Assembly (NCBI GenBank): GCA_020746105.1
Contig: CM036618.1
Location: forward strand, 98,140,122-98,204,121
DNA from: Trogon surrucura
Taxonomy: Eukaryota > Chordata > Aves > Trogoniformes > Trogonidae
DNA: 64,000 nucleotides
Direction: 5' to 3'
Shown here: positions 14,301 through 26,229 of the stretch, piece after piece
Position numbering within the stretch: position 1 is the stretch's first letter
Layout of the letters: each line of letters opens with the position of its first letter
Notes under the pieces: model-generated
The model's input: the letters and a program-made list of their open reading frames with translations, nothing else
Database searches by the model: none
Told to the model about the DNA's origin: nothing
Position numbers and translations under genes: made by a program

Positions 14301-15393
14301 TTAATTTTGGTACCAATTCCAATTTCCACACAAAATGCATATGCACAGAAAGATTTAGCACCGAGACAAGGGCAGTTGAAAATTAGTTACCAATTTTAAT
14401 ATCGTGTTCCAAGCATTTGTTTTCTCTGCATTTAAAGCAGGTTGGGTTAAAATTCTTTCAATGATATAAACTAATTTTTAAAGAGAGTCTTCCTTTGGGC
14501 ACCATCAGAGCAATGGAAACAACTACAGAAAATACAGAGGAATCAGGTATCACTTGTAAGAAAGTAACTGGGGATGTAGTATTCCATTACATGGGATGCA
14601 TTTGTACCATTTTAGCTTGCACAGATGGAAATATAGTTCAATGTTTCAACATCATTTGACTTTCACATGTTAAAATATTGATAAGTGCTGCACAGGATAA
14701 TGCCCCTATGGTTTCAAGTAGTAACTGGAGCATGATGTTTATTGAAGTGAAATACAGCAAAGCCTTTAACAAGTATTTAAAATTCTGGGAATCGTTCTCA
14801 ACACTGTCATAGATTATTTCTTTATTTTTCTCCAGCTAATCTTTGTTCATATCTTCCAGTTTGTGAGTGTTAAAATAGAATTCATCTCCTGACCTCCTCA
14901 ATGCTTCCGTGTTACAAAAACCTCCATAGGAAAAAAAAAATCCTATTTGAAAACTAAAATGCTGCTGTCATACATGAAATGGCAAACTTCAATAAAGAAA
15001 AAGAATGCTGCATAAAATAGGCATAAATGGGCCATAGACTTCCTCTTCTAAATATTTATGGACTTTTATGCTGCAGCAAGAACATCTGAAAGCCATAAAA
15101 CACATGATTATCCAGAATGCTCAATAAAGTCTAACTTGTATCATGTCAAAGCTTCAGTTCTATAATGCACAATATTTCCTACAACACTTAGGACTGCTAA
15201 GACCAAATTAGTCCAGCCAGAAGCCAGTGGAGGCCAAAAAAAGATGTCACTTTAATATATTTGAAGCAAAGATGGGCCATGGAGCATTTTCTGAAAGTGC
15301 ACATCACAGGGGTAGGACTGGCATTCATACAGAATTCATCTATCTAGTCTATAGCATCAGATTTAGCACAGAGATACTTTGGTCCTGTATAAA
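11346..15393. other. Gene-free AT-rich desert
   Basis: No gene recognised. A weak CR1-tail-like GATTCTATGG at 13958-13967 is not enough to call a repeat. Several 100-130 codon open frames near 14000-14400 overlap one another on both strands and show no domain. Confidence 0.5.
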
Positions 15394-15437
15394 TAAGAGG
15401 GATGTATGTATAAGAGGGATGTATGTAAAAGAGGGAT
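15394..15437 (+). repeat. 17-bp tandem repeat next to CR1
   Basis: The unit TAAGAGGGATGTATGTA occurs exactly at 15394-15410 and 15411-15427, with a partial third copy (AAGAGGGAT) before the CR1 fragment begins. It may have arisen during 5'-truncated insertion or by later slippage. Confidence 0.8.
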
Positions 15438-15939
15438 ATCGAGGTGTTGGAGCGAGTGCAGAAGAGGGTGACAAAACTGGTGAAAGGCCTGGAGAATAGA
15501 CCTTATAAGGAGCGATTGAGGGAGCTGGGACTATTCAATTTAAAGAAGAGGAGGCTGAGGGGGGACCTCATCATGCTCTACAATTACTTGAAAGGACATT
15601 GTAGAGAGGTTGGTGCTGGTCTCTTCTCACAGGTCATTAGGGACAGAACCAGGGGGAATGGGTTCAAGTTGCAACAGGGCAAGTTTAGACTGGACATTAG
15701 GAAGAAATTCTTCACGGAAAGAGTGGTCAGACACTGGAACAGACTGCCTAGGGAGGTGATTGAGTCGCCATCCCTGGGTCTGTTTAAGTGTCGCTTAGAT
15801 GTGGTGTTGGGTGATATGGCTTAGGGGTGAACTTGTAGTGTAGGGTTAATGGCTGTAGTGTAGGGTTAATGGTTGGACTTGATGATCCCAAGAGTCTTTT
15901 CCAACCTGAACTGTTCTATGATTCTATGATTGTATGAAA
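15438..15939 (+). mobile_element. CR1 LINE 3' fragment, 5' truncated
   Basis: Non-LTR retrotransposon fragment covering the C-terminal end of the CR1 ORF2 polyprotein and the 3' UTR. A 126-codon open frame (15444-15824) carries the CR1 signature [20 protein letters not shown], then [15 protein letters not shown] and [15 protein letters not shown], and ends at a TAG. The 3' end shows a GGTTGGACTTGATGATCCCA segment and finishes with GATTCTATGATTGTATGA, the degenerate ATTCTATG octamers diagnostic of CR1. A 20-bp tandem duplication (TGTAGTGTAGGGTTAATGG-type) lies in its 3' UTR at about 15835-15873. The intact frame suggests a moderately young copy. It is not an active element. Confidence 0.95.
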
Positions 15940-16881
15940 GCTGGGCTTCATTTTATGCTTCCCATTGGCACGTCATTCTCATCAAAGAGTATGGTAGTTC
16001 ATCAGGTGAACAGACTGGAAAGTGTTTCAAATTCTCTGAATTTAATTTACAGAAATGAGAAAACTTTTCAGGCGCTTGAGCAACTGTGTATCAGGGTACA
16101 CAATTCTACACGGGATCTAGGAATCTGACTCTGAAACAAGTGATTCTTTAGGACGTGCTGTTTAACCATGTCATCTCTGGACTAAGACTGCTGGGTCAAC
16201 ACCGAGTTGGACAGATCCACGTGAGAAGCCCAACTCATTCTCAAATAGATGTTCAGCACCAGGAGCAGGGTTTGCAATTGATCTGTGAAGGTGCAAGACA
16301 AAGCCTCTGCTCTTAATATAACCTCATGGTGGTTTTAAAGACCAAAGAGCATTGTTAGGCTGTTAGCAGGACATTGTTTTCTCAAAACATGAAAAATAAA
16401 TCCTATCTGTCCCATTGTTCTTTGTCTGATTATACAAATACTTAAGGCATTATTAAGGTCTCAGTGTTTCAATAGTTCTTCTCTGAATACTATTTAAATT
16501 AAACGCAAGTTCCCTTGTTTCAACATTCATACACATATTTCAGCACATAAATCATAATAATAAGAGTGATCAGTTTCAGTGTAAATTATTATTTTGCAGA
16601 GCAGTCAGTCTCCTATCTATCTAGCCACTTTATTATCTGATAATTAGAGCTGGTATAAATGTTCTAATTTGTCAATTTCAACACCAGTTGCTGAAAATTC
16701 TATGAATATTCTTTGTGAGAAATACCGGAACATTTCTTTTCTAAGTTACTGAAATGTTTCCCTTCAGTTTTACAATTTAGATTAACAGAGTATAGAAAAA
16801 TCGAAATTTTTAAGTCAAAAGAAATCCATACCAGTATGAGATGTTCCATCCTTACTGAAACTGAAGATGTTTGTAGCTCAT
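15940..16881. other. Gene-free AT-rich spacer between CR1 and LTR
   Basis: No gene or repeat recognised. Confidence 0.5.
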
Positions 16882-17654
16882 TGTTGCGAGTTAGGGCTGG
16901 GGTCTCTAACCCCCTCTTCCCCCTCCCAAACGGGAAGAGAAAAGGGAATGAAGCAGCGACTTACAGGTTAGAGAAGAAAAGCTAGAACAGCTTTAATGAA
17001 AATAATGGAAATAATGGTGAAAAGATAAAAGTAAAGAACTATATATAACTATAGATAGTAGCCCAATATCAAACCCAACTCCCTCCCCTGATATCAATCC
17101 CCACTGGTGCTGCAGAGCAGGAGACACTGAGGAAACCCCAAGCTCAGTGGCGGCGGGAGCTGGATACAGGGAGCTGGATTCGGGAACTCAGGATCCGAAT
17201 CAAAAGCAGGAGATCAGATGGAGTCCTCTCTGGACACTGGCCATTGCAGAAAAAGGGCGAACAAAAGGCCGAAAAGGACGAACAAAAAGGGCAAAAGGGC
17301 CGAAACTCTCATGATCCCTCAATTTATACTAGATATGATGTATATGGGATGGAATACTCTCGTTGGTCACCTGTCCTGTCTATTACCCCCCGGAGGTGCC
17401 ACCTTTTACTTCCTTGTGCCCCCCTCTTACTACCCAGCACCCCCAGCGTGGCACACAAGAGCCAGCAGTGGCCTTGGTCACTATAGGAATAAGTATAAGC
17501 AAGAGCCTTTCTGCATCCCAGTCCCAGGCAGTGACTGTAAACATCAGGTGTTATCACTGCCAGCAGCACACACGGTCTGCAAAAACATGCTGCTGACTTC
17601 AGAACATGCAGCCTTTTAGAAGACACTAAACTGGAAAGTAAAAATCACTAAACA
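16882..17654 (-). mobile_element. Avian ERV LTR in reverse orientation, probably solo
   Basis: On plus it starts TGTTGCGAG and ends CTAAACA, so the element reads TGTTTAG...CGCAACA on minus with TGTT/AACA termini. On minus, a segment containing GAGTATTCCATCCCATATA and then GTATAAATTGAGGG (TATA box at about 17321-17327) matches my memory of the U3 of avian ERVL-type LTRs. Purine-rich stretches near 17250-17300 fit the downstream part. I find no target duplication, so both ends are approximate and the family name is tentative. Confidence 0.7.
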
Positions 17655-20600
17655 ACTAAAGCCAGGACATTCATGTAGACATTCCTAAGTAAAATTTCAG
17701 AACTTTGTCTTTTGTTGTGCTGAAAGAAAAATTTGAAATGTTGACATTTCCATAGGATAAAATCCCTCAGTTTTGAAATCTGCTAATTACATTGAATGGT
17801 AGATATCAACTGACTACAAAGTACACCACTTACATGTTAGTGCAAGAAGTACTCAGAAAAAAGAGCTCTGTTACTATGAATTAGAGATGCGGCAAGATAT
17901 TAAGGCTACTCGTTATGTGATTCTGTGGTTTTATGGTGTCACACAACGGCACCATGGAATTAGCTTTGCCTTTTCAAATCTAAATAAATATATGATTATA
18001 TGATTATTTTAAACAACAACAATATTTTTTTTCCACTGGGATTTTCAGAATCCCTCATGTGGTCTTCATTTATGAGAGATTCTGGACCATTGCCCTGAAT
18101 AAAAATAATATCTTATTTATCAAAAGCTAGCCAACAGCCTCAGCACAAAGCCCATTGTCATGATTCCTGAATCATTCAGAATGTACAGTTACACAAACCT
18201 TTCTCATCCACCCCAACTCAAACAGAGAACATCTCAGCTGTGTTTTCTGTACACTCACATCTCAGTCACAGAGGACCCATATGATCATATGCTATACTGC
18301 CCTAAAATAGCTTTCTCATGGGCAGATATCATGTAACAACTTCTATGGCCATCTGTTCAACCTAGAAGGCACAGGTATTTCAGAGCAGCACACAGGTTAA
18401 ACTTGCGCAGCTAGAATATGCTGCTTTACATCACTATATTGCAGTGCACTAGTGCATTCTGCAAATGTAAGTGAAAGTGGCTATCAGATTAAAATACAAG
18501 TGAGCATGGGCGATAGCTGTCATGTGGATGTCACCCTGGCAAAGTAGAATACACAACGGATATGTCCCACTGTTTTTCAGCAGTTCTGCCAAATACTTTT
18601 AAATACAATGTTGTGTTTAATATGATGATGTTGCTCTTATATGTTGAGACAGAATCTCTATGGATATTCAGACTCAGACTAACAGCAGTAAAAGAAAAGC
18701 AGGTACCAGACAACTGCCCAGGGTGGCTGGCCAGTTGCTTAGAAGCCAAAAGCTGTCACATCTGCTTCCTACAGGTATGATTAGAAACGTATTTCTTAAT
18801 CAGAAACAAGCAACATTTTAAGATGCAGTGACACGCAGAGGTCTCAGAGAGATCAATACTGCCAGAGTGTAAAGGCCTTGTTCTGCTGGTCAGTACCTCA
18901 AATACCCCACACCAGACCATTCCTCTGCTCAGATCTTATTGAAGCCCTTTGTCAAAATAGGCAGAGTGTGTAGGGGAGGGCAGGAGGGGGTTGCCAGGAC
19001 AATCATGTTCAGTGACATATTGTAAATGTCTTTGGTCTTACTTTAAAAATCTACATTTTCAAAACACACATTATAGTTCTTTCCATAGCCTTAAAAAGAT
19101 CTGTATGCTCTATCAGATACTGAAGAAGTTGAGGCCAGCTGGGAATCTGTAGGTTGGGGCTTTATTCCTTGATTAGCTCTTTGATGGGATGTGTGGTGTT
19201 TCCAAGTCTCAGCTTCCTTGCATGGAGGCCATGCTGTTTAGCTTTTCAGAATAAGGCATGGGCAACTTGAGCTTTCAGCATTGCATTGATTGTGTTGTTG
19301 CTGTTCTCCTACCAAGCAGAGTTTTAAGCTTTGGGTTCTTAAAGTTAGTTATGTGGAGATCCCTGGTATCTAAGGGAAGGCACCCCAGAAGCTGTGACAT
19401 GGAGCAAGAGGATGGCTGAACCAGTCAGGCAGAATTATGAATAGAGAAGGTAAGGCAACTCAGAAAGGGTGCCTCAGAAACCTATCTCCAAAAGAAAGAA
19501 AATGAAGCATAAGAGGAATTAGGAGTTACCTAAGTCACTGATCTAGAGGGAGTCTATGCTCTTAGTCAGAAATTCTTTCTATAAGTGGGACTTTTGTCAC
19601 ATGGAGGAAGAAAGGCCTTCTATAGTTAACTGCGGTTATAGCCTACCTGGTTTAGAGTAAGAATCAATATCTAGGTTTCTCGCATCCCAGGAGACCGGTA
19701 GTTTTAAGAGGATAAATCAATGTTCCCTGAGTGAGGCCCTCCAGCTGGGATGCTTAACATGAGGTACCTACTGGGCCCAAGACCCAGGGCTTCTTGATGC
19801 GATCAGAACAGGGACAGTCACTGTACGTGGTGTATCTGCAGTGTGGGTGTTGTGGAGACTTTACTATAGGAATTATAGGAACCTGGGAAACATAGCTGAG
19901 TCCTCAGTAGTGAAGTCATAGTTAAGCCCTCAGTAGATCCAGCCCAGTCAGTCCTCAGGTGAAAATGGTAAGTATTGCTCTACCCATTTCTCCTAACTGC
20001 ACATTCCTTTAAGAAGTTGTTTATGTATGTGATGTGTGTTTCATGGGATAAAATTACTAGATGGTGTCATTATTTCAAATCAGCAGTCATTCAGAAATAA
20101 ACAGACAATAACATGAGATGATACCTCAGGGAAAATGCTCCTGGTATGAAAACAAAATACTTTCTAGAGAAAGTGTTGACAAAATGCAGATGAAGCCAAA
20201 GTATTATTACTTATGTAGTATGGCACACCTCCTGCAGTGGTTTGGCGGTGGAATTCAAATAAGTACTGAAATGGGAAAAAGGAGTGGGGAAAACTTTGGC
20301 AATAGCTACCTTTTAAAATGATTACAGTAATAATACAGGATATCTAATTTTTTTTTCCTGAAAAAACAAGCTGTTTTTCAACAAATATGCTATTGGAATC
20401 TCTTAGCACCAAAAATATGAAATAACTGCCTGGCCTTTTATAAAATCACCCTACATCTAGAGGTGGAGTCTGCAAAGACAGATACACATGCTTAGCTCCC
20501 AAGTAGCGAGTATATTTCCAGTGAAGAAAAGAGGAGCTATTCCCTTTGCTAAAATGAATGCCGTGGTGACCTCCCAGTGTCACTGGCGACATTATTGTGG

Positions 20601-20709
20601 CTTTTCCTACTTAGCTGCATTTCCCACTGTTTGCCATGGTCCTTTTTCTTCTCGGCTGTGAAAGTAGAGGAAAGTCTCAGGGATGAAGGGATCCCTCAAA
20701 GCTCTGGGA
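17655..20709. other. Gene-free AT-rich desert
   Basis: No coding exon or clear repeat recognised. A GATTCTGTGGTTTTATGG at about 17920 resembles a decayed CR1 tail but stands alone. Confidence 0.5.
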
Positions 20710-20723
20710 CCAGTAGATGGCAG
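20710..20723 (+). promoter_or_regulatory. CTCF-like motif
   Basis: CCAGTAGATGGCAG fits the CTCF core CCASYAGRKGGCRS at all 14 positions, read on plus. It lies about 13.6 kb beyond the SIX3 stop codon, on the side where SIX2 is found in other vertebrates. A border function is inference; binding is untested. Confidence 0.5.
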
Positions 20724-21433
20724 CAAGAACACGCTGAAAATTCTTTCCCTGCCCAGCCGGTCAGCCTGGTAAGTGGTACAACTTCAAATGAATTCAATAT
20801 TTGTCTTTCATATTTGGAGAGTGAAAAGTATATGTGACAATTAGAGGGTAATGCAATATTACAGAGCAAATAAGAGAGTGAAATGACTGTGTAACCATTG
20901 AACAGTTCCCTGGTTTAATTTGTTTGTACTGACCAAACTTCTCTGCAATTGCAAGTTCACCTCTGAGGGACCTGAACACAGGGATGGAGATCTGACTCCT
21001 GCCAGTCACCAGATATATTTTGCAAACTTCCTTGGGCTTCTTTCTCTGCAACACTCTCTGCACAGGATAGAGTTGAACTGCTTTTAGGTTGAAAAGTCAT
21101 AGTTGTCTGCAAAGGAAAGGAATAACTCCTTTCATATTTACCCAGCCATCATGACTTTTTTCTCCTCCATAGGAGATTCTACTCTCTGCTGCAAAGCTCT
21201 AGGGAAAAAAAAAAAAAAAAACCCAAAAAAAACCACCGATAGTTAAAGTGTGAATACAAAACCCAGATATGTACACACACAAGTAAAATTTTTTTTTCCA
21301 AGGGGAGCTTGGGTCTGGGCTGTCTCGCCACATATCGCAGTAATTGCAAAGATGGAATGCAACAGCTCCAGAAAACTGCCAAGAAGCAAACATAAAATCT
21401 AGGCATCCGGGAGGCAGCTGGGCTTCTTAATTA
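20724..21433. other. Gene-free sequence
   Basis: No gene or known repeat seen. An A run (about 21208-21232, broken by CCC) is the only obvious simple sequence. Confidence 0.5.
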
Positions 21434-21468
21434 TTGGCAAATATATTTATATATAAATATTTTGCCAA
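21434..21468. repeat. Near-perfect 35-bp palindrome
   Basis: Outer arms TTGGCAAA and TTTGCCAA enclose the perfect 18-bp palindrome ATATTTATATATAAATAT, with one extra T after the left outer arm. Seventeen paired bases per arm and no loop could extrude as a cruciform. The ends TTGGC and GCCAA are NFI half-site sequences. Confidence 0.9.
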
Positions 21469-22780
21469 GCGTGATTTGGCTTAAGAGTTCCTGTGAAGTG
21501 ACCTTTTGCTTTCCTTTGTTTTGTGTCTGTACACATGTCCTAGATAGATACATGGGAAGAGAGGCAGAGGCTCACAGACAGAGATAAATGAACGGATTTC
21601 ACACAGCCTTCTGAAATCCCAAACGATGCCTAAATTAAACGAAGAGGGATATGAAGCAAGGCATAAGTGCAAGCACAGATTTCAGAACTGTGAAAATATG
21701 TCAGCAGAGCATCATTTTTTGGTTCAGACTGATAATCACTCCCTGCTCTCATTATAAGATCAGAAGGGCCATCTGTCCTCTCTGGATAATTTGGAGCTCA
21801 GATACAGTGAGCACCCTTGTTAGAAAATGACCCTCCTACTCTCTGTAATCACAAGCACTTGCAGCCCTGGGATCTGCACACAGCCGGGAAGGAACAGATT
21901 GGTTCCAGATCAGTATTGATTACGTATAGATTTGTGGTTTATTTGGTGCTTTATTTTAGTGAGAAGGGTTTGGGGTTCGGAGGGGTGATGTGGCTTGTTT
22001 CCTGCCTGCATTTTCCAACCTGTCACCTTCACTTCTTCGGACTTTCCCTCCCTTCTCGAGATGTAACGATAGGATGTTACATGAGACCGAGTATCCCGAT
22101 TTCGTAACGAGAGTGACAAGCATCAGTCTGAACAATACAGCTCGGGAGGCTGTTTCCTAATACACGATCGGTATTTGTCTGCAGTGAGCTGTTTCCCCTC
22201 TGCTACACGGTAATTCTCTAGTGAGCGACTGACTCATTCACAGCCGCAGCAGAGAGGGGTAAAATTCAAGGATTCTTCAATATTTGCTCTGGACCTGCAG
22301 AGACAAACACATTTTAGCGACTTCACTGACACAGGACAAAGTCGTTAGCCGAAGGGAAATGTCCTGGCAATGGAGCATGGGCTACCTTCCTTTTCTGAGC
22401 CAGATTCACTGACAAAGTCCTCTGTGTGTGTTTCTCTCTGTGTGTGTGTCCCGAAAATCACAGTTTCCGGTCAAGGAGATAACCTGATCATCGGAAGGGC
22501 GGGAACGGAGCGAAGGTACTCTTTTTTCGGGGTAGGTTTCTTGCAAGAGCAATGCACCCGGGATCATTTTTGTGGGGATCAGTGTGTATCGTATCGCTAA
22601 TAGCGGAACAAAGATTACGAACAGGACGGACAGTTTCACGACACGATGAAGTCGCAGGTGGGAGGAATCCGATCTTAGAGAAGCTGAGAGCTTCGCCACC
22701 TCTAACGACCCGCTGTAGGAGACTTGGGCTTTCAAGGAGTAGTTTATTATTATTCTGACGGTAGCGGTTTCTTCTCATTT
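21469..22780. other. Gene-free transition zone
   Basis: Composition moves from AT-rich desert to CpG-rich sequence. A short GT tract lies near 22420-22448. No gene recognised. Confidence 0.5.
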
Positions 22781-23180
22781 GTAAGACAATGATGTTTAAT
22801 ATTCACCGAGGAGTAGTGAGGTGGCATCTGAAACACACCCCACCCACCCCACCACCCCCCCCGCCGGGGGCAGGGTTCCCATTTGCACAGAGCTGCGGCT
22901 GGCAGGCTGCGGGACCGGCGGGCCGGGACGGGGGGGACGGAGGTACCCGGGGTGCCCGAACCCCGGCGGCGGCCGCGGGGCCGCTCCAACCGAGGCCGGG
23001 CCGGGCTCCCTGACCCCGAGAGGCTGCAAAGCGAGCCCATCCGCGGGGGCCGACAGGTATTAAGCGACATTTACAAACTCAACCGACCTCAGCCCACGGT
23101 GTTACAGCAGCAGGCGGGGACAGGCGCTGCCCCACCGGCTCCATCGCCACTAGGGAGAGGGGAACTGAGCATCCCCGGGA
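22780..23180. other. CpG-rich block
   Basis: GC- and CpG-rich, with a CCACC/CCCC-rich stretch at about 22835-22865. Overlapping open frames on both strands are composition artefacts. It is the first of the CpG islands flanking SIX3. Confidence 0.6.
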
Positions 23181-23444
23181 CTGGGGACCGGCAGGGGCTA
23201 GGCACACGGAGTGAGATTTAGCAGGCACCCCAAGACCGCTTTGTTTTGTGATTGCCATCCATAAGATATCTATGTTAAAAATCAGAACAAAGCAGAGCCC
23301 AGGTAGCTCTCACTGCAAATGCTGGCTGGCGTTGACGGGGTACGCTTTGGGGTAATCAAAATAATATATCAGTTGATGCCAAATAGGTCTCTTTATCCAG
23401 CAGCTAAATAATTTCAGATATTGTTTCGGGGTTTGTTTTTGGGG

Positions 23445-23469
23445 TTTTTTGTTGTTGTTGTTGTTGTTG
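23445..23469. repeat. (TTG)n trinucleotide tract
   Basis: TTG repeated about seven times inside a T/G-rich stretch (23430-23490). Confidence 0.85.
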
Positions 23470-23600
23470 GGTTTTTTTATTATTATTTTCTTTTAAAAAC
23501 TTCAGATCTACTTAAATCTTTCGCGTCCCTCTCCCTTTTCCCGTAATTCTGCTTTCTAAGAAAAGCTTGTATGTGTTCATATAAAGCTCGAGCACATTGT

Positions 23601-23675
23601 GGAGAAGGAGAGGGAGAAGGAGAAGGAGAAGGAGAAGGAGAAGGAGAAGGAGAAGGAGAAGGAGAAGGAGAAAAA
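23601..23675. repeat. (GGAGAA)n hexanucleotide tract
   Basis: About 12 copies of GGAGAA with one GGAGAG variant near the left end, purine only on plus. Such polypurine tracts can form triplex DNA. The Ser-Pro repeat open frame on minus is a by-product. Confidence 0.95.
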
Positions 23676-24109
23676 GTGGATGCAGTACATAAAAACTGTA
23701 ACACCAGGTAGCCTCAAATATGTGAGCCATACGTGTCTGTTTTTTCTCACCGAATTTTTCTACATCTGGTAGACAAGGCACCGAGTTCTGCTGTCTGCCC
23801 ACCTCTTATATACTCCTATGGAAGAAAACCCTGTGCAATCGCTTTACGGCTGCCGGAGCGTTTATACATGTGCGTGCGGATACACAGGCAGATAGGTAGA
23901 TAGATTGCACTCACGTAATCTGTCCGTGTCTATCTAGCTGGGAGGATTAGTTATCTCTGCATCTACTGAGAATTAACAAGGGCAAGAGATTATGTATCAA
24001 CGTACAGACAACGGCTATGAATATGAAACCCTACGTACATAGGTAAGACGGATTCAGTCAGCCACTCAGCTGCAAAGCTCTTCTTTAGGGCTGCTCTGCC
24101 TTATCCTCT

Positions 24110-25480
24110 CAAAGCCCTCAGACAGTTTGCTCCGAGTGCCTCCTCCGGGGGATAAGGAGGAGAAGGCGCGGCGCTGCACACCCCTGCTTTTCACATCCGA
24201 AATTGACATATGTCACCGCCGTCCCTGGACTTTGCTGGAAACTGGCAGCCTCCCTCCCACACCGCCACACACACCTTTTGTTCCAGGCAAAATAAACATT
24301 TCGGAGGAGCTGGGGAATGGTGTTACGCCAGAAGGGGAGAGACGGCGGAAGGGCCGTGATCCCCTCACGACTTCCCCGGGCTGCGTACCGAGAGCCCCGC
24401 GGGAAGGGCCTAGGGCCGGGGGTGCCCCAGGGGAGGGGGCCCTTGCCGCGGCGAGAGCGGGACGCGCCCAGCCCAAAGAGCGGCGCCGGGGGCGGGGGCG
24501 AAGGGCAGCGCAGGGGGCGGTCGGGACGGGCCCGCCGCTACAACCGGGGGGCGGCAGCGGCAGGCGGGAGAGGGGGAGCCGTGCGGCCCAAAGGTCCGGG
24601 ACGCGGAGGCCGAGGCGGAATACGCCGAGGTCTCTTCGCAGCGCAAGATCGTATTTTGCGGCAGAAACTCTCTTGAGCGCAGACAATGGAGCGGGATGTT
24701 TACTGCAGGCGGGAAGACAATTAGCAATTCATCGGGAGAGATGTGTCACCCAAATGTCACGGGGAAGCTAACATGACATCTGTTTTAATGGCTCCGTGCT
24801 AATAAACTCCTCTCGAAGGGCGTCTTTGTGGGGACGTCAAAGATTATTTACAGAATGAGTCAGTTTCCAAACGGGTTGAGGCGCCGTCGGTGGCGGCGGG
24901 AGCGCGGCGCGGCGGGGACACGGCGCCCGGGACGCCGCGGGGCGGGAAGGACCCGCAGGGAAGGGGGCACCGCACCCTTCGTCCGCACCCCGGCACGGCC
25001 GGGATCGGCTCGGCAGGGAGCGCCTAGGGGGGGAAAAAAGGCGGGCCGTCAGATAGAGGCGGCTTCCCCGCACCGAGCCCGGCCCGGGCGCCCCCGGCGG
25101 GCATCCTTCCCCCCGCGACGGCTGGCTGCGCCTCGGCAGGAGCGGCGCGGTTGCTAGAGAGGGTCCCAGCCAGTGCCCGCGAGGGGATGCACGTCCACCT
25201 CCGGGGCTTGGTTTCTGCTTGGTTTTGCCTGGAGCCACGGAGGGGGCGGTCACAGACCCGGGAGAAGCCATCCTGCGCGGAGCACCCCGAAGGCGCAGGG
25301 TCCCCGTCCTGGGGCCGCACCCGCGGGGAGCGGAGGAGGCCCAGCCGCCGGGATGGAAGTTCCTTGACACAGGAGAGAAGCGAGGCCCCAGAAGAGCGGC
25401 CGGTTTTACACCGGGTGCCACATCCTGCGTTATTGAACAAGACACGCTGCAGTAAAACACATAAGTAGACAAACCGAGAG
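24110..25480. other. CpG-rich double block
   Basis: Two GC-rich islands (about 24340-24640 and 24870-25400) separated by an AT-richer segment described separately. The 100-216-codon open frames on both strands are rich in R, P, G and A and show no domain, so none is called as a gene. Confidence 0.6.
24640..24860. promoter_or_regulatory. Candidate enhancer between CpG islands
   Basis: It contains GACAATGG (SOX-like), GACAATTAGCAATTCATC (paired homeodomain cores), ACATGACATCTG (MEIS/E-box-like) and GTCAAAGATTATTTACAG. The block is flanked by islands and free of repeats. Function inferred from motifs only. Confidence 0.35.
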
Positions 25481-26229
25481 AATCCATTTAGAACAGTTAA
25501 CACAGTCTGACTCGTTCACAAGCACACAGTGGGGGGAGACGATTTAATTTCCCTCAAATCCATCCGAGGATTTTTATGTTCAGGTGGTTGTTTAGGTGGC
25601 GTGAAAGAGTTCTTTAAAAGAGGAGAGAGGGAACCTTTCGAGCCTCTGGCCACTGGCCTGTATGCTGGTGTCTCCTCGATTTTCTTATTCTGTAAGGCCA
25701 GGCTTGGCTGGGAGAACGAAAAATACACAACTGCACCTGCAAATATTTGTGTGTATGTAAAGAAGAAATGTGTTTCTGTGTTTCTTTGTGTATATGTATA
25801 CATACACACATGCGTTTGCCTATCTGTAGAAAGAACAGATACTGCACCTTTATAAGACAGGTAGAGTAAGCCAATCCAAAAAATCTTCACTCGTGCAAAA
25901 CCATCACTGAATGTAATAGCAGGTTATTGCAAACCTGTCTTCGGTGCTTATTAATCGTCCAGATCAAACACATTAATGGATAGCGAGAATGAAAATAGAC
26001 TGAGAACAGTCTGTCGTCCTTCCAAGGGCAACGAAAACGCGGTCTACGACTGACACCGGGTCTGAACGCAACAGCGTGCACCATAACCTGGAGAGAGGGA
26101 GGAGGTGGGCCGGGAAGTGGGTGGGTAAGAGGAAAATTGCCGTTGTCAGGAAAGCTAAATGTAATTTTAGGTGGCCCACATTTGAGATGAGTAAATAAGC
26201 CATGGATCTTCTTTGCCTCCTTCTGTCTC

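Noticed and set aside
17915..17935. GATTCTGTGGTTTTATGG resembling a CR1 tail
   Set aside because: Isolated and diverged; no CR1 3' UTR sequence before it.
9545..20125. TGATACC/GGTATCA SIX-type motifs (for example 9545, 14546, 20119) as autoregulatory SIX3 sites
   Set aside because: A 7-mer is expected several times by chance in 64 kb, and these lie in the transposon-bearing desert, not in candidate enhancers.
24127..25503. Open frames of 214, 216 and 159 codons on both strands
   Set aside because: R/P/G/A-rich composition in CpG-rich DNA, mutually overlapping, no known domain, no splice structure.
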